Below, piece by piece: positions 22,108-23,791 of a stretch of 23,791 nt of DNA. How positions within the stretch are numbered: the first letter of the stretch is position 1; each line of letters starts with the position of its first letter. The notes beneath the pieces were generated by a model that was not told the origin of the DNA, made no database searches, and saw only the letters and a program-made list of their open reading frames with translations. The stretch comes from Ramlibacter sp. (GTDB taxonomy: Bacteria; Pseudomonadota; Gammaproteobacteria; Burkholderiales; Burkholderiaceae_C). The position numbers and the translations under genes were made by a program. The stretch is taken from the NCBI GenBank assembly GCA_021156245.1, contig JAJNBO010000001.1, positions 1 to 23,791 of the forward strand, written 5' to 3'.

Positions 22108-23265
22108 TTAGCAGTCCATGAGCGAGGCAATCACGTTGCGCATGATCTCGTTGCTCCCCCCGCCGATCGGACCCAGGCGGGAGTCGCGGAACAGGCGCTG
22201 CATGTCGTGGTCCATCGAGTAGCCCGCGCCGCCCATGATCTGCATGCCGGTGTCGGCGCAGGCGAAATCGTTCTCGGTGGCCACGATCTTGGCGATGGCC
22301 GTCTCCATGCGGACATCCTGGCCGGCATCCAGCATGTCGGCCAGCCGGTAGGTCATAACCCGCGCGACCTCCGCCTTGATCCTCATGTCGGCCAGCTTGT
22401 GCTGGATCACCTGGTGGCTGCTGATCGCGCGGCCGAACTGCACCCGCTCGCGCGCATAGCCCAGCGCGATATCGATCGCCTTCTGCGCGTTGCCTGCGCC
22501 GGCCGCTGCCATGCACAGCCGCTCGAGGTTCAGGCCCGTCATCAACCCCTTCCAGCCCCGGTTCTCCTCGCCAATCAGGTGCGAGACGGGGGTGCGCGCC
22601 CCGTCGAAGTAGATAGTGTTCGTGTGCGTGGTGTGCCGTCCCATCGTTTCCACGGGCTGGATGCTCACGCCTGGCTGCTTGGCATCCACGAGCATGATGC
22701 TCAGGCCGTTGCGTTGGGGCATGGCCTCGCGATCCGTCTTGACCACCAGGACGAAATAATCCGCCACGTGTGCGCTCGTGATCCAGGTTTTCTGCCCCGT
22801 GATCACGTACTCGTCGCCCTGCCGCACCGCGCGCGTCGTGATGGAGGCGGCGTCCGAGCCGGCCTGCGGCTCGGACAGCGCGAAGGCGATGAAGATCTCG
22901 CCGCGGATCAGCCGGGGCAAGTACATCTGCTTGAGTTCCTCTGAGCCGCGCTGGTAGATGTGCATGCCCGAGTAGATGATCGGTGTCATGTACGCGGTGG
23001 CGAGGCAGGCGTAATGGTAGGCGAGCGTCTCCAGGAGGATCGCCACGTCCTTGAAGCCTCCGTCCAGTCCACCGTATTTCGAGGAGAAGGGCAGGCCGAG
23101 CCAGCCGCCCTCGGCCATCACCCGGTAGGCATCGTGCGGCCACTGATGGGTGCGATCCAGCTCGCGGATCCGCTCTGGCGGCATGACCTTGGCCATCTGC
23201 TGCAGCAGGCTTTCCCGCATCATCTTCTGTTCGTCGGTGAAGCCGAAATCGTGGAACATGCTCAT
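22108..23265 (-). CDS. Acyl-CoA dehydrogenase
   Basis: This 385-residue FAD flavoenzyme introduces an alpha-beta double bond in an acyl-CoA and passes electrons to ETF. Family landmarks are FTDEQKMMRESL at the N-terminus, GWLGLPFSSKYGG, FALSEPQAGSDAA (the FAD/substrate loop), VITGQKTWITSAHVADYFVL, RERVQFGRAISSHQ, and the C-terminal QIMGGAGYSMDHDMQRLFRD with GGSNEIMRNVIA. No signal peptide is seen. ATG 23265 overlaps the stop of the preceding ligase (ATGA); an ATG two codons later is also possible. It is the second gene of the minus-strand operon and acts after CoA activation. Confidence 0.95.
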   Translation of the reverse strand: MSMFHDFGFTDEQKMMRESLLQQMAKVMPPERIRELDRTHQWPHDAYRVMAEGGWLGLPFSSKYGGLDGGFKDVAILLETLAYHYACLATAYMTPIIYSGMHIYQRGSEELKQMYLPRLIRGEIFIAFALSEPQAGSDAASITTRAVRQGDEYVITGQKTWITSAHVADYFVLVVKTDREAMPQRNGLSIMLVDAKQPGVSIQPVETMGRHTTHTNTIYFDGARTPVSHLIGEENRGWKGLMTGLNLERLCMAAAGAGNAQKAIDIALGYARERVQFGRAISSHQVIQHKLADMRIKAEVARVMTYRLADMLDAGQDVRMETAIAKIVATENDFACADTGMQIMGGAGYSMDHDMQRLFRDSRLGPIGGGSNEIMRNVIASLMDC

Positions 23266-23791
23266 GGGGATCTTTCGACGGGGGCAGGTTGGGAGGCGAC
23301 CCAGGCTTCGATGTCCTTGCGGATCACCTTGCCGGTGTTGTTGCGTGGCAGGAAGTCTGGCGCGACGACGTGGATGGCCTTGGGTTGCTTGTAGCGCGCC
23401 AGGCGCTCCGCGCACCGGTGGCGCACGGCGTCCAGGTCCAGGCGAGGATCCTGGCTGGCGATGACGGCCACCGGCACCTCGCCCCACACCTCGTCGCGCC
23501 TGGCGACGACACGACGTCCTCGACGCCGGTGATGGCGAGGATCACCCGCTCGATCTCCGCGGGGTAGATGTTCTCGCCGCCGGACTTGATCAGGTACTTG
23601 GCGCGCCCGCTGTAGGTGAGGCTGCCGTCGGCGTTGCGCACGAACATGTCGCCACTGTGATACCAGCCACTGCGGAAGGCCTGGGAGGTCGCGTCCGGGT
23701 CCCGGAAATAACCGCTGAACAGCGTCGGGCCGCGCATGACGAGCTCGCCCACCTCGCCGTCGGCGACCTCGTCACCGGCCGCATCGACGAT
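23262..23791 (-). pseudogene. AMP-forming acyl-CoA ligase, C-terminal part, frameshifted (5' end outside window)
   Basis: The frame entering at the right edge encodes the adenylate-forming core: GELVMRGPTLFSGYFRDP, GWYHSGDMFV and the hinge GRAKYLIKSGGENIYPAEIE. Just after GVEDVV the frame is lost. The C-terminal lid continues in another frame with GEVPVAVIASQDP, LARYKQPKAIHVV and NNTGKVIRKDI, whose Lys is the catalytic lysine. Adding one C on the plus strand at about 23510 (between GACGAC and ACGACG) restores a normal GVEDVVVVARRDEVWGEVP sequence. A single-base deletion, real or from sequencing, is thus the likely cause. The enzyme would activate the pathway acid to its CoA ester. It is the first visible gene of the operon. 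Confidence 0.85.

Noticed and set aside
1..23791. Insertion sequences, integrase, CRISPR array, rRNA
   Set aside because: No transposase or recombinase frames, no regularly spaced repeats and no rRNA-like sequence were recognised on either strand.

Overview
The window looks like chromosomal DNA from a high-GC beta-proteobacterium, most likely Burkholderiales (Comamonadaceae or Alcaligenaceae type). The reasons are the dense LysR/TetR/AraC regulators, MFS pumps, MaoC, DUF35 and acyl-CoA catabolic genes, and the strong GC bias at third codon positions. This assignment is inferred from gene style; no marker gene is present.

Positions 1-11870 are a patchwork of small efflux and detoxification modules. 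They hold the end of a LysR regulator and a DoxX-type membrane protein, then an AraC regulator divergent from an MFS pump plus a CurA-like NADP reductase. An EthD-domain protein and a DUF3626 protein follow. Next come a DHA2-type MFS pump with an AhpD-like protein, and a TetR-centred module (quinone-oxidoreductase-like reductase, alpha/beta hydrolase, TetR, DHA1 pump). In the TetR module the same 16-bp operator-like sequence lies before both transcription units.

Positions about 11984-14131 are a foreign-looking islet of visibly lower GC. Its left edge is the 3' half of a tRNA-Lys(CTT) gene with no 5' half. A 19-bp stretch of that fragment recurs imperfectly (16/19) 2100 bp away, at the right edge. 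Between the two lie an HNH-nuclease-like gene, broken by a frameshift, and a 378-aa protein with an RNxxxH HEPN ribonuclease motif. This DNase-like plus RNase-like pair is the best candidate in the window for an undescribed system, probably anti-phage defence.

Positions 14159-23791 are an acyl-CoA catabolic cluster. It contains an NDP-forming acyl-CoA synthetase and MaoC hydratase (minus strand), then an extended-SDR epimerase, a thiolase-like protein without the usual nucleophilic Cys and its DUF35 partner (plus strand). A minus-strand operon follows: AMP-forming acyl-CoA ligase (frameshifted, running off the right edge), acyl-CoA dehydrogenase, two hotdog-fold proteins, HpcH/HpaI aldolase and a LysR regulator. 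Together they suggest activation, dehydrogenation, hydration and then C-C cleavage of an unknown, perhaps branched or alicyclic, carboxylic acid. The thiolase-like/DUF35 pair may cleave by retro-aldol chemistry rather than thiolysis.
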